6,401 nucleotides of DNA from Sphingobacteriaceae bacterium (GTDB lineage Bacteria; Bacteroidota; Bacteroidia; Sphingobacteriales; Sphingobacteriaceae): positions 1 to 6,401 of the forward strand of contig JANWIB010000118.1 of NCBI GenBank assembly GCA_025450155.1, written 5' to 3'. The number at the start of each line of letters is the position of its first letter. The first letter of the stretch is position 1. Made by a program: the position numbers and the translations under genes. The notes under the pieces were generated by a model. It worked only from the letters and a program-made list of their open reading frames with translations. It was not told where the DNA came from and did not search any database. Of the stretch, positions 6,296 through 6,401 are shown piece by piece.

Positions 6296-6401
6296 ATGAT
6301 TATTGAAACTTTTAATTACGAAGGGCGTAGAATCCACTATCATTTAAAAGTTTGATTATGAAACCATTTGCATTTATCCTTGCCTTTGCTTATCAACCAG
6401 A
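6296..6401 (+). pseudogene. Start of a divergent gene, possibly a frameshifted alpha/beta-hydrolase (cut by window edge)
   Basis: An ATG at 6296 opens a 19-codon frame that contains YEGRRIHYHLK and then hits TGA at 6353. This string resembles the first beta strands of alpha/beta-hydrolases, which often begin with a short 'F-x-YEGxxIHYxxxG-x-GKP' pattern. A second frame, shifted by one base, starts at ATG 6358 and reads KPFAFILAFAYQP to the edge. It would fit the following 'GKPhhhhHGF' strand, though the His-Gly of the oxyanion region is not seen in this frame. A further shift to the third frame gives CLCLSTR, which resembles a continuation 'HGFCLSTR'. One or two small deletions in an old hydrolase gene would explain this. 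Alternatively, only the 6358 ATG is real and opens a short hydrophobic, signal-like N-terminus of an unknown protein. Only 106 bp are visible, so this is tentative. Confidence 0.3.

Noticed and set aside
6310..6401. Minus-strand coding end reading in from the right edge
   Set aside because: The longest minus-strand frame there is about 20 codons before a stop and has no recognisable pattern; the plus-strand reading looks more protein-like.

Overview
The window looks like the chromosome of a Bacteroidota member, most likely Sphingobacteriaceae (Pedobacter/Mucilaginibacter-like). Four things suggest this: AT-rich intergenic DNA, starts without Shine-Dalgarno sequences, promoters of the TTTG-N19-TAnnTTTG type used by the Bacteroidota primary sigma factor, and a large GT117/DUF2723 membrane protein typical of the phylum. 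The genus is inferred, not proven.

Layout. The left third (1-1965) is a minus-strand block that reads, in its own direction, tRNA-Gln(UUG), prs (PRPP synthetase), rplY (ribosomal protein L25/Ctc) and the first 15 codons of pth (peptidyl-tRNA hydrolase). The tRNA has a textbook promoter, a 12-bp hairpin in its 5' leader and an intrinsic terminator. prs starts just past that terminator. A strong terminator follows rplY, and pth has its own promoter candidate. The order prs-ctc-pth is also known from Firmicutes.

The middle (2176-5193) is one plus-strand gene for a 1005-residue polytopic membrane protein of glycosyltransferase family 117, probably a protein O-mannosyltransferase-like enzyme. About 210 bp separate its start from the divergent tRNA promoter. 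This gap holds an imperfectly palindromic segment flanked by a 9-bp direct repeat, and two small open frames, the second overlapping the GT117 start as TAATG.

The right part has accA (alpha subunit of the acetyl-CoA carboxylase carboxyltransferase) on the minus strand, convergent with the GT117 gene. A long stem-loop in the 41-bp gap overlaps the GT117 stop codon. Upstream of accA there is a perfect -7 box inside an 8-bp inverted repeat. A divergent plus-strand coding start at the right edge may be a frameshifted alpha/beta-hydrolase.

Most genes are housekeeping (translation, nucleotide precursor and fatty acid synthesis). I see no mobile element with a transposase, no CRISPR array and no defence system. 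The interesting material is in the intergenic regions and at the right edge; nothing here is clearly a new system.
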